Assembly: GCF_937898475.1 (NCBI RefSeq)
Contig: NZ_CALEJS010000035.1
Location: forward strand, 1 to 64,000
DNA: 64,000 nucleotides
Reading direction: 5' to 3'
Source: an uncultured Chitinophaga sp.
GTDB lineage: Bacteria; Bacteroidota; Bacteroidia; Chitinophagales; Chitinophagaceae
Notes under the pieces: generated by a model
Databases searched by the model: none
The model's input: only the letters and a program-made list of their open reading frames with translations
What the model was told of the DNA's origin: nothing
Made by a program: the position numbers and the translations under genes
Shown: in pieces, positions 61,711-64,000 of the stretch
Layout: each line of letters begins with the position of its first letter
Numbering within the stretch: position 1 is the first letter of the stretch

Positions 61711-62697
61711 ATGGTACAATTAGGCATCTTACTTACACGGCATCACCGTTTATTAAGCGTGGCCGCAATGCTGGATGTTTTTGAAACAGTTAACCACTAT
61801 TATGAGGGCGACGGACAGGCTGCGTTTTTTGATATCTCTTTGCTCTATCCACAGAGCAGTTACCCCCCGGCTTATTCCGAGCATCCTGTATACCCGCTGC
61901 AGGCATCTCCCAGGCAAACCATCATCCTGATACCGGCCTTTGGCACCAGCGATCTGCAGGGCGCCATCCGCGATAATGGCGAGTGTCTTTCCTGGCTGCA
62001 GCAACAACATCAACAGGGCACGGAAATAGCCAGCTTCTGTACCGGCGCCTTCTTACTGGCCGCCACCGGGCTGCTGGATAAAAAGCCAGCTACCACCCAT
62101 ATACATGCCGCCACGGCCTTTGCCAAAGCATTTCCACAGGTGCAGCTGCAACCCAGCGAGATCACCACTTTCCAACAGGGTATCTATACAGGCGGAGGCG
62201 CTACCAACAGTTTCCACCTGATGCTGCGCGTGCTGGAGAAATACTGCGGATACGAAATGACCCTGCGGGTAGCCAAATATTTTGCCATTGATATGGACCG
62301 TGAACAACAGGCTTATTTCGGTACTTTTCAGCCGGTGTTCAACCATAAGGATGAACTGGTGAGCGCCCTGCAGCACCGCATTAAAAGCCGCTTCCAGGAA
62401 GCAGGTACCATCGAGGAACTGCTCTCTGAAATACCGGCCAGCCGCAGGAACCTGGCCCGGCGCTTTAAAGCGGCTACCGGTTTCACACCCATCGAATACC
62501 TGCAGCGTACCAGGGTGGAAGCCGCCAAAGGACTGCTGGAACAAACCGACCAGAGCGTGCTGGAAGTGATGCTGAATACCGGCTATAATGACCTGAAGAC
62601 CTTCCGCCAGTTGTTCCGCAAAACCACGGGTATGACACCTACCGCCTACCGCGAAAAGTTCTACCGGAAAAGAGTCATTGATCCGGCCTTGCAGTAA
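61711..62697 (+). CDS. GlxA-type AraC-family regulator with DJ-1/PfpI domain
   Basis: A 328-aa regulator; the ATG at 61711 (MVQLGILLTR) fits the fold start, while the track start overlaps the MBL gene. The N-terminal DJ-1/PfpI domain (1-185) has the nucleophile-elbow SFCTGAFLLA with Cys in place, and C-terminal AraC-type HTH repeats (RNLARRFKAATGFTPIEYLQ and YNDLKTFRQLFRKTTGMTP). GlxA-type regulators often control detoxification or nitrogen pathways. Whether the DJ-1 part is catalytic or a sensor is not known. Confidence 0.9.
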   Translation: MVQLGILLTRHHRLLSVAAMLDVFETVNHYYEGDGQAAFFDISLLYPQSSYPPAYSEHPVYPLQASPRQTIILIPAFGTSDLQGAIRDNGECLSWLQQQHQQGTEIASFCTGAFLLAATGLLDKKPATTHIHAATAFAKAFPQVQLQPSEITTFQQGIYTGGGATNSFHLMLRVLEKYCGYEMTLRVAKYFAIDMDREQQAYFGTFQPVFNHKDELVSALQHRIKSRFQEAGTIEELLSEIPASRRNLARRFKAATGFTPIEYLQRTRVEAAKGLLEQTDQSVLEVMLNTGYNDLKTFRQLFRKTTGMTPTAYREKFYRKRVIDPALQ

Positions 62698-62863
62698 ACC
62701 TTATGCCATTTCATTTATGGAAAATTATTCCTACATTGGGGACAGATCATCTAACCGGCCTGTGAATATCCACGTTTATTATTGAAAAAGAGAAGGCCTA
62801 TCCTTCCGGATTGTATGTATGTAGAATGAACAATGCTTTTTATTCCTATTTAATAGAACAGTT

Positions 62864-63964
62864 ATGAACAAAATTTTATCAACCATCTTCTTATCAGGCT
62901 TTTTCCTGATGGCCGGTATCCACGTTTATGCCCAGGGTTGTGTAGCGCTGCGCGGTAACGGTACTGCCTGCGTGATGACACATCCGGATGAAGACCATGC
63001 AGACAAATGGATCTTTAACATGGGCGGACGCTATTTCAAGTCTTACAAACACTTCAAAGGCAGGGAAGAACAAAAGGAAAGAGTGGAACTGGGTACAGAA
63101 GTGATCAACCACCAGACTGCCGTAGACTTTACCCTTACCCGCATACTGGATGATCGCTGGAGCGTGATGATAGATGTGCCACTGCTGTTCAACGCCCGCT
63201 CATCCCTTTACGAACACGGACTGGTAAATGGCAGGAACAATTTCAATGAACGACACAGCATGCACTCTTACGGCCTGGGAGATATCAGGATAGCGGTATA
63301 CCGCTGGCTGCTGAATCCCCGGAAGTCTGCCAGGGGCAACATACAGGCAGGCCTGGGTATTAAGTTTGCCACCGGCGATTATGATTACCAGGATTACTGG
63401 TACAACGTAGGCCCCAACGGCGCCAAAGAACTACGCACCGTAGACCAGTCCATACAGCTGGGCGATGGCGGCACAGGCATCAGCACAGAGATCAATGCTT
63501 TCTACAATATTTCACGCCGTTTTGGCTCTTACTTCAATGCTTATTATCTCATCAATCCACGCGAACAGAATGGCGTAAGAACCTACCGTGAAACATTATC
63601 TCCTGCATTAGCCAATGAAGGCATTATGAGCGTACCAGACCAATATATGCTGCGGGCAGGCCTCACCTATGGCGCCGGTAATTTTACCGCCTCTGCAGGC
63701 GCCCGGCTGGAAGGCATTCCCGTTCATGACCTGGTAGGCGGCAGCGGCGATTTCAGAAGGCCCGGCTATGTATGGTCCGTAGAACCCGGTGTAGCTTACC
63801 GCCTCAAAAAGGTGAGCCTCTATGCCTCCGTACCCATCGCCTTTGTACGTAACAGAACCCAAAGCGTTACCGACAAAGAAAGAAGCACCCCCACCAATAA
63901 AGTGAACGGTGACGCCGCCTTTGCAGACTATGTGGTTAACGCAGGCGTTTCTTTCCGCTTCTGA
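62864..63964 (+). CDS. Predicted outer-membrane beta-barrel protein of unknown function
   Basis: A 366-aa protein with a signal peptide (HVYAQG) and no recognised family. The mature part has amphipathic beta strands throughout (WIFNMGGRYFKSYKHF, ARGNIQAGLGIKFATG, NFTASAGARLEG) and ends in a beta strand with terminal Phe (VNAGVSFRF), the pattern of a small barrel channel. A long loop region (about 65-130) contains several His and Asn residues. It resembles transporter-like barrels of unknown role. A run of As follows the stop codon; the window ends 36 nt later. Confidence 0.75.
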   Translation: MNKILSTIFLSGFFLMAGIHVYAQGCVALRGNGTACVMTHPDEDHADKWIFNMGGRYFKSYKHFKGREEQKERVELGTEVINHQTAVDFTLTRILDDRWSVMIDVPLLFNARSSLYEHGLVNGRNNFNERHSMHSYGLGDIRIAVYRWLLNPRKSARGNIQAGLGIKFATGDYDYQDYWYNVGPNGAKELRTVDQSIQLGDGGTGISTEINAFYNISRRFGSYFNAYYLINPREQNGVRTYRETLSPALANEGIMSVPDQYMLRAGLTYGAGNFTASAGARLEGIPVHDLVGGSGDFRRPGYVWSVEPGVAYRLKKVSLYASVPIAFVRNRTQSVTDKERSTPTNKVNGDAAFADYVVNAGVSFRF

Positions 63965-64000
63965 TTGGAAGTAAAAAAAAAAAAATAATAATCACAACAC

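Noticed and set aside
63965..64000. Poly-A tract at the window end as a sequence artefact
   Set aside because: A 13-base A run after the stop codon may be a natural homopolymer; the window ends too soon to tell.

Overview
The window looks like chromosomal DNA of a Bacteroidota bacterium of the Chitinophaga type (family Chitinophagaceae). This is inferred from two SusC/SusD pairs, a one-protein hybrid two-component regulator, GH2/GH32/GH76/GH97/GH99-like/GH127 enzymes, Bacteroidota -7 boxes (TAnnTTTG) upstream of several genes, and dense signal-peptide and lipoprotein content. No plasmid or phage backbone is visible.

Layout. Positions 1-1.6 kb hold a tyrosine integrase directly downstream of the 3' end of a tRNA-Leu(CAG), the usual arrangement at one end of an integrated element, which would extend leftwards out of the window. 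At 1.7-3.5 kb are an unrecognised membrane-anchored coiled-coil protein and a possible tiny membrane protein. At 3.5-12.1 kb is mixed metabolism: a RibD/DHFR-type reductase, a sulfatase preceded by 11-bp tandem repeats, a sulfurtransferase, a BamA-type barrel, a rhomboid protease, a GH76 lipoprotein, a DHA2 exporter and a small lipoprotein. At 12.2-22.3 kb is a polysaccharide locus (GH2-SusC-SusD, ended by a strong bidirectional terminator, plus GH97). At 22.3-24.0 kb is a Crp/Fnr regulator with a near-ideal CRP operator in front of the next gene.

Positions 24.1-35.9 kb form a compact fructan utilisation locus: hybrid regulator with a periplasmic sugar-binding domain, divergent from sugar porter, fructokinase, SusC, SusD and GH32. 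It resembles the Bacteroides levan locus in parts but has a single GH32 and no surface glycan-binding protein. After a REP-like repeat comes an outer-membrane barrel protein with an apparent kinase-like domain, then smaller genes (VOC protein, DUF2975-HTH cassette, GH99-like lipoprotein, Tat-exported NIF3 protein, two envelope proteins).

Positions 45.8-48.1 kb carry rtcB-prfH, an RNA-repair/ribosome-rescue pair, behind a 220-nt leader that contains a 14-codon ORF whose stop codon abuts a hairpin. This is the most intriguing regulatory element here. A nucleoside hydrolase, a GMC oxidoreductase with its small subunit, and a GH127 follow. Positions 53.9-60.5 kb form a signalling cluster: single receiver, receiver-kinase, a large CHASE3-HAMP-GAF-coiled-coil hybrid kinase with three receivers, CheR and CheB, with no chemoreceptor. 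The window ends with an MBL-fold hydrolase, a GlxA-type AraC regulator and a predicted barrel protein.

All family assignments come from reading motifs by eye; no database search was run.
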